Below are positions 51,458 to 59,226 of a DNA stretch of 64,000 bases, one piece after another. Position numbers and translations under genes: made by a program. Each line of letters opens with the position of its first letter. The stretch's first letter is position 1. The notes under the pieces are model-generated. The model saw only the letters and a list, made by a program, of their open reading frames with translations. It had not been told where the DNA came from and searched no databases. Origin of the DNA: Aestuariivita sp. (GTDB lineage: Bacteria > Pseudomonadota > Alphaproteobacteria > Rhodobacterales > Rhodobacteraceae); NCBI GenBank assembly GCA_026709985.1, contig JAPORY010000065.1:45064-109063 (forward strand), written 5' to 3'.

Positions 51458-51925
51458 CTACCTCGATGGGGATCCTGTTGGCATTCCGCGTAGCGTCCGT
51501 CGCAGGGCGTGTAATCGCCAGCGCAACTTTGAGGTGAGACGCTCATTGTGATGCCACGCCGATGTTTGTAGGCGGGTTTGCGGATGCGCCATGAACCATT
51601 GCCACCGCACGGCCAATCGACCGAATAGCGTTTCAGCGCACGGCGGCGTCGGGGGTAGCAATTCGTTACTCCACGGCGTTAGATTTTGCGGCCATCGGTA
51701 TGGTTTGATAGCGGCAGTTTCCCGGTTGGTTCGAAGTCTGGCAATGACTTTAGAGAACAATAGCGTCTCAGAGGACGTATACAGGATGTCTTCTTCAGTG
51801 ATGCCTGATAATGCCGACCAAACAACACCGTCCGCGTCGCCTTCGTGCGGTGCGGCCACAGTATTGCGGCGCGGCAGGCGCATAGCGACCACGTGGCACA
51901 ATTTTCGCAGGCATTCGCGGTACAT
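51458..51925 (-). CDS. Hypothetical protein of transfer module, copy 2
   Basis: About 155 residues from the ATG at 51925, which lies 4 bp after the ArdC fragment stop. It is homologous to 2288-2728, with YRWPQNLTPWSNE and LRWRLHALRRTLRGMPTGSP. The N-terminal part (YRECLRKLCHVVAMRLPRRN) differs. An open frame extends upstream to 52018 but overlaps ardC sequence. Function unknown. Confidence 0.55.
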   Translation of the reverse strand: MYRECLRKLCHVVAMRLPRRNTVAAPHEGDADGVVWSALSGITEEDILYTSSETLLFSKVIARLRTNRETAAIKPYRWPQNLTPWSNELLPPTPPCAETLFGRLAVRWQWFMAHPQTRLQTSAWHHNERLTSKLRWRLHALRRTLRGMPTGSPSR

Positions 51926-51929
51926 CGGC

Positions 51930-52874
51930 TCAGAGCGCCAAGGATAACTGCGACTTCGACGGAAACCGTGTTGGGTGTAACTCCGCCTCCAGCTCTTTGG
52001 CCACGGGTTGCCAAGCATTCAGGCTGTTGCCGCTGAAACTCGCCGCCATAATGTTCGTTAGTCCCTGTCGGTGCGCACCGTTTGGATCATTCATGGTGAA
52101 GGCATTCATATCAGTTGGCGTCTCGCCCGAAACAATCGCCTCGATTTCTTTATGCGTAAAGGCACTGAAGATGCGCCTCAGCAACGCATCAGCTTCGTCT
52201 TTCGCGGGCACTTTGTTGATCGTCGGTAGGGTCGCAGCAAGGGTATTGCGTTCGTCAATCAATTCTTGCGGCTCTCGCAATCGCCCCGTCAAGAAAATAT
52301 CTTCGAGGGCATTGCGCACGGGCCGATTGGGCGGCGCGACCATAAAGGGCATCGCATTGATTTTCCCAATCGTCACTTCTTCAGCCGTTGGTTGTGGTTT
52401 GGCGTCATTCAAGCCAGCCCAAACCGTGGCTAGCGAGGCGTCATAGAAATCCTTCACACTTTCATGCGACAAGGGTAGGGCATGTTGCCGAGTGCGACCG
52501 GCCTGAGCGTAGTCAAACTGCTCTTGATCAAAGCGTTGAAAAGCCGGTCCTCGAGGATCCCGCAGGACGGCTTCTTGGGCCAGCTTTTTCTTGGCCTCGT
52601 AGAACGCGCGGTGCATGACGATACGATCCGTGATCGTCTGCGCTTTTTGGAGGATTTTCGGATCCTCAAATTGAGGAGCCAGTATCGCGAAGGAGGCGAT
52701 ATCATCTATGAGATTGTGCGCGTGCACTGGATCTCTAGCGGGGATGCGTTCGGAAATCGCGGCCGCGGCGACAATGGCAAAACGCTTGCAATCGGTCTCA
52801 GGTTCGGGGATTGGCCCTTTGCTGGTAGCGATTGCTGATCCTTTATCCGCTTCTGAAGTGCCAACGCAGAACAC
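51930..52874 (-). pseudogene. ArdC C-terminal domain fragment (second module)
   Basis: From about residue 27 on, this frame aligns with the C-terminal ~275 residues of the ardC product at 2774-4771. Shared blocks include SERI-A-DPVH, KDPRG/RDPRGPAFQ, the RIFSAFTHKEI segment and a final AKELEAELHPTR. The ssDNA-binding and metallopeptidase domains are absent; the missing metallopeptidase part is found inverted at 54930-55600. The fragment therefore results from a rearrangement cutting the gene. It might still be translated as a free domain. Confidence 0.7.
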
Positions 52875-53480
52875 CTGATAAACTCTCCGAGGTGATAAGT
52901 TCTCTAAATCGCGGTAACAATGGCTCCTTCTGATCAGAATAAACCTCTCGGCGCCCAGTGGCGCCCCGTGCAGGACTTAAGACTAGACTACCAGTTTTTA
53001 CAGCATGCCGTTGCTCGCAAAGCAGCTGCACGATGACAGACCTTACGGAAATAGCTTGAGAATCCGTCTATTGACCGTCGGCCCATGGACATCTGGTTGC
53101 TCGAACAACGGCGTGCGTTTGCGATTGAAACCGGGTAAATTGAAGGATTGTATCAATTACGGCGCGGTGTGACAGAAACACTCATCGCGGCAGGATTTGA
53201 CAATGTGCGGGCCGTGCATACCGCTAATGCAATCAAGAATAATACGATAAAGGGCCTTCTGCAAGATCAGGAGAAAGCCTTGGAGATGCTTTTCGCGCAT
53301 GTGAAGGACGACCGGTGACAGCGTCAGAGATAAAGGAATGGCATGCATTACTCACGCGGTATCAAGTCTCCGTAACGGGGTAACAAATCAGGGGAATCGC
53401 TCTGAGATTCTTGTACGGAAAGGAGAATGGAAAATTCGTCCGAGTAATCCGCGCCGTCGGGATGGATATGTCCATGAGTA
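52875..53480. other. 606-bp rearrangement junction region
   Basis: No convincing gene is seen. It lies between the leftward ArdC fragment and the rightward truncated lysozyme, so it contains the inversion joint. A 49-codon frame (53169-53318, GTG start, VTETLIAAGFDNVRAVH...) overlaps a 22-codon frame as GTGA; these may be gene remnants, but I recognise neither. Confidence 0.5.
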
Positions 53481-54122
53481 TTGTCCACCCGAGCAGGTTG
53501 CCTCCGAAATAGAAAATTTCTCCGAACTCCGCCGCCGAAACCCTTAACCCATATGGCCGTTGGCGAAGTCTTGGCGTGGCAAGAACAGTTGCGCCGGCAA
53601 AAAACCGTCTCAACCGCGGCCGGCGGCTATCAAATCATCTATCCGACGCTGTCGCGCTTGGTGCGCAAATATGGCATTGATCCCAAGCGCCAATTTGATG
53701 CAGCGTTACAAGATCATCTCGCGCGATTGCTCCTCGCCGGATGTGGCCCCCGCCCGTCCCCGCGCCATACCAAGGCGCATCCGCGTTTTGGCAATTGTCT
53801 CGCGTCGATTTGGGCCTCGCTCCCGCGCACGGCGGGCCCGCGGCAAGGCTATTCGGCCCAACACGGAATTGCCGGCAACAAAGCCCTCACCACACCTGCG
53901 GTAATGCTTGCGGTACTGGCCGGCGAAGCGATGGCACCGCACCGCCTTCGCCCGGCGCGCCCCGCCTCGCCCGTGACCATCCGCCCGCGCCATACCAAGC
54001 GTTTGGCTTTTGACGCTGTGCGGATTGCCGATGCCAACGCCGCGATGCGCCGCTCTTTAAGTAATGATCAACTCACGCCCTCGGTACATAAATGGGCATC
54101 TGATCCCTATGCGGGTGAATAA
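53481..54122 (+). pseudogene. Lambda-R-type lysozyme, 5'-truncated copy
   Basis: From about residue 17 (PPPKPLTHMAVGEVLAWQ) the 213-residue frame aligns with the lysozyme at 10488-11246. It has STAAGGYQIIYPTLSRLV, QDHLARLLLAGCG, CLASIWASLP and the same C-terminal AVRIADANAAMR. The signal peptide and the segment with the catalytic Glu (ALEAPDGY) are gone and replaced by unrelated sequence, so it is probably neither exported nor active. It reads rightward, opposite to copy 1, and is followed by TraB sequence as in the intact module. Confidence 0.75.
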
Positions 54123-54123
54123 C

Positions 54124-55725
54124 ATGAACGCGCGACCGACAGCACGGTACTCAACGGTGCCAGAGTTCGGGCGGGTGTGGCGGCTTTTCGGCATCATCGG
54201 TGACGCGACCTTGGCCTATGCGGCATTATTCGTACCAAAGGTCACGCTCGCGTGGTTAATCATACCGCTAGCCATGGGCATTGCCGCGTCCTGCCCCCGT
54301 ACCAAAGCGGCGATGATGGGCGTCACCTTGGTTTGGCCGGTCTCGGTTTGTAGCCTCGGGTTAATCAATCTTGGTGAATCGGTGATTGTGATCACTATTG
54401 GTGCCCTCTTGCTCCTTGGTGCCGTTGTTGCCTTTGCTGGCGTTGTTGGCGTCACGATCACAACGCTCGGCTTGCTGACCATACCGATTTTCCCAGCGTC
54501 GCCGCTCTTGGTGCTCGCGGCCCTAGTGCAGACATTCTCCTACCCGATCATCGGCTTCGGGGTCTTGTTGCTCTTGGCCCTCGGAATTGAACTCCGTTGG
54601 CTTTATCGCCGAAGCTATCCCCCTGCCCCATCACCCTCATTGCCTGATCTGGCAATGCGGGACATTTATAAGCTGGCAACGCGGCATATCTATAGGACGA
54701 CACTGAATGTGCTATTCGTCCTTGCCATACTTCTAGCGATACTTCAGGCGCAGTTTGCCGAGTTGCGATCGCTCCGCGTTCAGCCAATGGGTTGGCTTGC
54801 TGTTGACCAACCGCTGGCCATTTCCGAATACGGCTCTCGCCTCAAACTGCGCGACGCGATTCGCGACCGCACCTATCCGAATAGTTTGGTCATCCTGGGC
54901 GAAACCATGATGGAGGCTGAAGACACGGCGACCACCAAAAGAAAAGAACAATGGCACCCGAAACCAAAGTGGTGGTCGGTCTTCAATGTCGAGCAGATTG
55001 CCGGCCTACCGGAGCACTTTTATGTGGTGCCCGATAATACCCGTCAGTTGGGCGTTGAAAAAGACCCGAAGTTAGACGCGTTTTTTGCTGCCACGGGCGT
55101 CGAGATCGTCGAACATGTCGACCGAGCGGCATATTCCCCGAAAGAGGATCGCGTGTTTATGCCCGCGGTCGAGAAGTTCGCGGATATCAACCAATTTTAT
55201 GCCACACTGGCACACGAGATGATCCACTGGACCGGTGCCAAACATCGCCTTGCACGCCCGCTGGCCGTCAAGAGTACTGTCGAGTATGCAAAGGAAGAAG
55301 TGCTTGCCGAAATAGACAACGTGTATCTGTGTTACCAACTCGGTATTAAGCCGGACTTTCCGCAGTCAGCAGCCTACATTAAGGAATGGAAGGAACAAGT
55401 AAAAAAGTCCAAAGAAATTATTGCCGAAGTCGCAACCGCCGCCCGCGCCGCTACCGACTATATCATTAGTTTGGCACCTGAGCTATTCGAAGAAATCGTC
55501 AAGGAAAACACCCGCAAGGCTGAAGAGCGCAGCAAAATGGCGGGCAAAGTTGCATCTCCGACCCAAGCCACCAACACCAGAGGGGCGGAGAAGTCGGACG
55601 CCAAAGCCGAAAGCCAGATTGACGCCGGTGGGAAAACGAAGGATGAAACGCTGGTCGCGCCGTCAAAGACAGACAGCACCGATACGCCGGATAAAGGATC
55701 CGATACCGCATTGTGGGAGGGTTAA
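54124..55725 (+). CDS. TraB-ArdC chimeric protein (rearrangement product)
   Basis: About 533 residues. The first ~265 align with the N-terminal part of TraB (10486-9173): the same helices (AALFVPKVTLAWLIIPLAMGI, AAMMGVTLVWPVSVCSLGL, PIFPASPLLVLAALVQTF) and LVILGETMMEAED. Near base 54925 the sequence switches in frame to ArdC: WWSVFNVEQIAGLPEHFY, YSPKEDRVFMPAVEKF and HEMIHWTG with HExxH (near 364). It ends in a Lys/Glu linker. The CN-hydrolase catalytic Lys/Cys of TraB and the ArdC ssDNA-binding domain are both missing. The start ATG follows the lysozyme copy stop. The frame is open throughout, so a membrane-tethered metallopeptidase could be made. Confidence 0.8.
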   Translation: MNARPTARYSTVPEFGRVWRLFGIIGDATLAYAALFVPKVTLAWLIIPLAMGIAASCPRTKAAMMGVTLVWPVSVCSLGLINLGESVIVITIGALLLLGAVVAFAGVVGVTITTLGLLTIPIFPASPLLVLAALVQTFSYPIIGFGVLLLLALGIELRWLYRRSYPPAPSPSLPDLAMRDIYKLATRHIYRTTLNVLFVLAILLAILQAQFAELRSLRVQPMGWLAVDQPLAISEYGSRLKLRDAIRDRTYPNSLVILGETMMEAEDTATTKRKEQWHPKPKWWSVFNVEQIAGLPEHFYVVPDNTRQLGVEKDPKLDAFFAATGVEIVEHVDRAAYSPKEDRVFMPAVEKFADINQFYATLAHEMIHWTGAKHRLARPLAVKSTVEYAKEEVLAEIDNVYLCYQLGIKPDFPQSAAYIKEWKEQVKKSKEIIAEVATAARAATDYIISLAPELFEEIVKENTRKAEERSKMAGKVASPTQATNTRGAEKSDAKAESQIDAGGKTKDETLVAPSKTDSTDTPDKGSDTALWEG

Positions 55726-55798
55726 GGGGTGAGTGTGATTTGCGTCATTCCACATCTGTTCAGCGGTTGACCCAAAGTCGATATGAGCACTGTTGATA

Positions 55799-55867
55799 TG
55801 ATGGTTAGCTGTTTCATCATGCATTACGCGTTTTGAAGAGTAACCATCAGCGATCAGCGATGAAACA
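55799..55867. repeat. Two interleaved 9-bp inverted repeats near the integrase
   Basis: TGATGGTTA (55799-55807) pairs with TAACCATCA (55841-55849), and TGTTTCATC (55810-55818) pairs with GATGAAACA (55859-55867). The arms interleave rather than nest. They lie between the chimera and the integrase 3' end. Role unknown. Confidence 0.5.
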
Positions 55868-55979
55868 AGGCGGCCCTCCAGCTAATTTAGAGTCGCATCA
55901 GAGATAGGGAAGTCCTATTCACATCAAATACGCCGGTTTCTCACCATTCGAGCTCAAACCAACATAACGCAAGAGTTCC

Positions 55980-57287
55980 TCAAGTTTCAGTCCTGACTGA
56001 CTTCGAATAACAAAATAACTCCCATTGCGCCATGATCTTTCGTCTTTCCTCCAACAGATCACTACGGTGATAAGCACGCGAAGTCTGAGTGCCAACCCGA
56101 TGCGACAGTGCGTATTCAGCAGCAATCCAATCGACACCAGTTTCAGCGGCCCAATCACGAAACGAACTCCTAAAGCCATGCTGCGTGACTTGATATTTTA
56201 GCCGGTGTAACGCTCGACGCATTGCAGATTCCGGTAAGCGACCGCCAAGGGACTCATCAATGAAGATATAGGGGCTGTTGGGCATTCTAGGTAAAGCGAG
56301 CAAAATTTTTTGCATGCGATCCGTTAAAGGAATTCGGTGAGTGCGATACGTCTTCATGCGTTCAGCAGGAATCGTCCAAACCCGCGCCTCAAAATCGATC
56401 TCTTGCCATTTGGCGTTGCGAACCTCGCTTGATCGACAGGCCGAAAGAATAGCAAACTCCAACGAGCGTTCGGGTTGACCGTCAACGAACTTGAGTCGCC
56501 TCATCAAGTAAGGAACCTCCTTGTAGGGCAAGGCATCAAAGTGCTGAACGGGCCGAATGCGGCTCGGTGAAACCAAGGCTAACTTGAGATGACCATGCCA
56601 GCGAGCGGGATTATCTCCCGATGACCGCATACCATGAAATGCCGCCCAACTGAGAATAGATTGCAACCGTCCGCGTAGACGGTTGGCGGTTACAGGCTTT
56701 ATGCTCCACAGAGGTCCACATTCGCCCTGTCGATTAGAGGTCGGCTGCTGCAAAACGCGCAATATACAATCGGTATCAATCGATTCAATCGACACGTGTG
56801 CTAACAAGGGGAGGGCGTAAATTTCTAAACTTCGACGCCAATCTCGGCGATGTACGGCACTTCGATAATTTCCCGTTTCCTCAACCATGATCGATAAGTA
56901 GGCTTCGACGATTTCTCCAAATGGCTTGCAGTGAGAGCCCGAGTTCACCATCGCAAAATTTGTGCCTTGACCGTCGGTACCCGCCTGATGCTTGATCTTC
57001 AGGGGATCAATACCCCCAGCCAAAAGCTTGCGAAGTTCAATTGCCCGATCACTGGCAGTCGCTAAATCAACGTCAGGAAAACCACCAAGACCCATTGCGC
57101 GGGGTTTCTTGCGGCCAGCCGTAGCACCGCTCATGCGAACCTCGGCTTGCGGCGGCGTATACCGAAATACCCATGACCGGGTCCCGCTCTTAGTTACATT
57201 TATCCATAGCCCCTTGGTTTCACCAGCGCGATGCAATCCTGGTCTGAGATTCGCAGCGATCTCATGATCTGTCAAAAGCGGATCCAT
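55980..57287 (-). CDS. int: P4-type tyrosine integrase
   Basis: The 435-residue protein has the N-terminal DUF4102 arm-binding domain (GLWINVTKSGTRSWVFRY, MGLGGFPDVDLATA), a core-binding domain and a catalytic domain. Catalytic residues are Arg285 (SACRSSEVR), His370/Arg373 (TQHGFRSSF), His396 (LSHRVG) and Tyr406 (SRAYHR). It would integrate and excise the element by site-specific recombination. Its 5' end points to the right, where attachment sites of this family normally lie. AAGGG precedes the ATG, and two 21-bp tandem repeats start 11 bp upstream. Confidence 0.95.
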   Translation of the reverse strand: MDPLLTDHEIAANLRPGLHRAGETKGLWINVTKSGTRSWVFRYTPPQAEVRMSGATAGRKKPRAMGLGGFPDVDLATASDRAIELRKLLAGGIDPLKIKHQAGTDGQGTNFAMVNSGSHCKPFGEIVEAYLSIMVEETGNYRSAVHRRDWRRSLEIYALPLLAHVSIESIDTDCILRVLQQPTSNRQGECGPLWSIKPVTANRLRGRLQSILSWAAFHGMRSSGDNPARWHGHLKLALVSPSRIRPVQHFDALPYKEVPYLMRRLKFVDGQPERSLEFAILSACRSSEVRNAKWQEIDFEARVWTIPAERMKTYRTHRIPLTDRMQKILLALPRMPNSPYIFIDESLGGRLPESAMRRALHRLKYQVTQHGFRSSFRDWAAETGVDWIAAEYALSHRVGTQTSRAYHRSDLLEERRKIMAQWELFCYSKSVRTET

Positions 57288-57297
57288 CGCCGGTGCC

Positions 57298-57340
57298 CTT
57301 ATGTGTTTTATTATATGTTCTTATGTGTTTCATTATATGT
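57298..57340. repeat. Tandem 21-bp repeats upstream of the integrase
   Basis: Two units (57298-57318 and 57320-57340) match at 20 of 21 positions with a period of 22 bp, about two helical turns. Both start CTTATGTGTTT. They are AT-rich in GC-rich surroundings and lie just upstream of int. They could be integrase or excisionase arm sites, or promoter operators. Confidence 0.75.
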
Positions 57341-57591
57341 ATTCGCAGGTAATCGTGCCACACCAAGCACTCAAGGCATTCGACTATCGACCCCACCTCC
57401 CTTTTTGTAGTAGAGTTCGAAAGTAGCGAGTGTTCGCCTGCGGACCAGCGCGGAAGAGATTGAGATCAAGACACGAATCATCAGCCGCATTGACCAGTTA
57501 GATCGACGAAACAACCCCGTTCTGCGATCAAAATTCTATGAGACCAAAGAATTATTGAGGAACGACGGTATTCGATGATTCAGGCGTGGGT

Positions 57592-57848
57592 TTAGGTTGA
57601 GCAATATTCCTCGCCAAATTTTTGCATGAGGAGGCTATCAGCCTCGCCAATCTTTGTCTTGATGTAACCCTCTTTTTGAACTCGCAGTGACGAGACTCGC
57701 TCCAGAAAATTAAAGTCCAAACGCGCTATTCGCAACCGATCAAGGCCGCTGATCCTCGACATGGAATGATCAATAAATGCAGGTTCACAGATCCGTTTGG
57801 CAAAATCAAAAGCGCAAGGGCGCGTCGCAAAATGTCGAGAGAGTTTTC
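57592..57848 (-). pseudogene. C-terminal remnant of an unrecognised gene
   Basis: An open leftward frame of about 85 codons ends at a TAA at 57592. It reads like genuine protein (RHFATRPCAFDFAKRICEPAF, GLDRLRIARLDFNFLERVSSL) but has a stop just upstream and no start signal. It may be a gene cut by insertion of the element. The family is not recognised. Confidence 0.35.
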
Positions 57849-58022
57849 ATCCACGCAGACGATTGGTGGCTATCTCAATGAGGCTTCCCGTGTCTCCATT
57901 AAACCCCCTTCTTAGACCTTCTCATGCCTATGCTCTTCTATGTTAACGAGTCTCGCTCCAACCGCTAATCGTCAATCGTCATGTCTTGCTTTCATTCGCT
58001 CAAGTCTTCATATAGCCAAAGG

Positions 58023-58038
58023 CGTGGCAACCGCCACG
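58023..58038 (+). promoter_or_regulatory. Small hairpin before the tctC ribosome site
   Basis: CGTGGC and GCCACG form a perfect 6-bp stem with an AACC loop, ending about 5 bases before AGGAGG. It could affect leader stability or translation. Confidence 0.35.
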
Positions 58039-58055
58039 ATCTCAGGAGGAAAGTA

Positions 58056-59168
58056 ATGAAGTATAAAACTAACTTAAGAAAGCTCACTGCGAGCATCGCA
58101 TTTGGCGCAGCAATGCTGTTCTCATCGCAAGCAATGGCGGACGGTCACGGAATTAATCTGGAGGGTAAAACCATCGAATGGATTATTCCATTTTCTGAAA
58201 CCGGCGGCTCAGCTAAATGGGCAAACTTCTACGCCCCGCTTCTGTCGGAAGCATTGCCCGGCGAACCCACAGTCGTGGTCAAATTTATGCCCGGCGCCGG
58301 CTCTACTAAAGGCGCGAATTGGTTTCAGGAACAGAGCTACGATGATAGCAACGGTACATTAATCTTCGGCTCGTCGGGATCAACACAATTTCCGTATCTG
58401 CTCGGAGACCCTCGTGTTCGATACGAATATAATGATTGGAATGTTGTGCTGGCATCTGGAACCGGCGGGGTCGCCTATCTTCCGCCTGATCAAGCTGCGA
58501 AACTGGATGGGCCTGATGCATCGAATTTGCGCGACACAGATTTCATCTACGGCAGCCAAGGCGCAACACGACTGGACCTAGTGCCGCTACTCGCTTGGGA
58601 AATGCTTGGACTAAATGTTGAGCCCGTATTCGGTATCAAAGGTCGAGGCGATGGTCGTCTGATGTTTGAGCGCGGCGAGGCAAACATTGATTATCAAACA
58701 TCGTCATCTTATCTCAAAGGCGTCGTGCCACTTGTCGAAGAAGGCTCAGCAGTGCCCATGATGAGCTGGGGAGCACTCGACGCCGACGGTGGTATTGTAC
58801 GCGATCCAACCTTCCCCGATATGCCGACCTTCAAGGAAGTTTGTTCTGCGACCCCGGGATGCGAGACCAGCGGTCCGCAATGGGACGCTTGGAAAGCCTT
58901 CTTTATCGCTGGGTTCCCGGCGCAAAAAATGGTATTCCTACCAGCCGGAGCCTCAAAGGATGCCATCGCAACCTACACAAAGGCATTTGACGCCATTAAA
59001 GCCAGAGGTGACTTCGCCGAAATCTCCGCTGGTCGCCTCGGCGTTTATCCGCAAATGACTGGCCAGGAGGCAACGGCGGCTTTGCAACTTGCTACGAATG
59101 TTCCGCAATCGGCTAAGGATTTTGTGACCAACTGGCTACAAGAACGCTACGGCGTATCCTTAAACTAA
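58056..59168 (+). CDS. tctC: TctC-type tricarboxylate-binding protein
   Basis: About 370 residues with a signal peptide (SIAFGAAMLFSSQAMA). The mature protein matches the TctC/Bug family of periplasmic solute receptors: LEGKTIEWIIPFSETGGSAKWANFYAPLL, VVVKFMPGAGSTKGANWF and a closing KDFVTNWLQERYGV. It binds a carboxylate and delivers it to the TctAB permease. AGGAGG precedes the ATG at 58056 at ideal spacing. The gene is followed by a strong hairpin and tctAB. The ligand may be an aromatic-ring-cleavage acid given the PrpF gene downstream. Confidence 0.85.
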   Translation: MKYKTNLRKLTASIAFGAAMLFSSQAMADGHGINLEGKTIEWIIPFSETGGSAKWANFYAPLLSEALPGEPTVVVKFMPGAGSTKGANWFQEQSYDDSNGTLIFGSSGSTQFPYLLGDPRVRYEYNDWNVVLASGTGGVAYLPPDQAAKLDGPDASNLRDTDFIYGSQGATRLDLVPLLAWEMLGLNVEPVFGIKGRGDGRLMFERGEANIDYQTSSSYLKGVVPLVEEGSAVPMMSWGALDADGGIVRDPTFPDMPTFKEVCSATPGCETSGPQWDAWKAFFIAGFPAQKMVFLPAGASKDAIATYTKAFDAIKARGDFAEISAGRLGVYPQMTGQEATAALQLATNVPQSAKDFVTNWLQERYGVSLN

Positions 59169-59176
59169 CCCGCTTT

Positions 59177-59206
59177 TTGATAGGGCGGGTACATCCGCCC
59201 TATCAA
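59177..59206 (+). promoter_or_regulatory. 12-bp perfect stem-loop between tctC and tctAB
   Basis: TTGATAGGGCGG pairs with CCGCCCTATCAA around a 6-base loop. No T run follows on the plus strand, so it is more likely a processing or stabilising hairpin that raises receptor mRNA over permease mRNA than a full terminator. Confidence 0.6.
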
Positions 59207-59226
59207 TCCGTTGATCGGTAGATCGA

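Larger units (their letters stand above)
57288..58055. other. Element boundary region with gene remnants
   Basis: This 768-bp stretch separates the integrase from the tctC operon. It holds tandem repeats next to int and two coding remnants: a rightward frame ending near 57579 (...SAEEIEIKTRIISRI...) and a leftward one at 57592-57848. No tRNA or other obvious integration target is seen. The attachment site should be here but cannot be placed without the left end. Confidence 0.55.

Noticed and set aside
57343..57480. Possible tRNA at the element boundary (GTTCGAAA-like stretch)
   Set aside because: No acceptor, D or anticodon stems could be formed around the TTCGAA-like motif.
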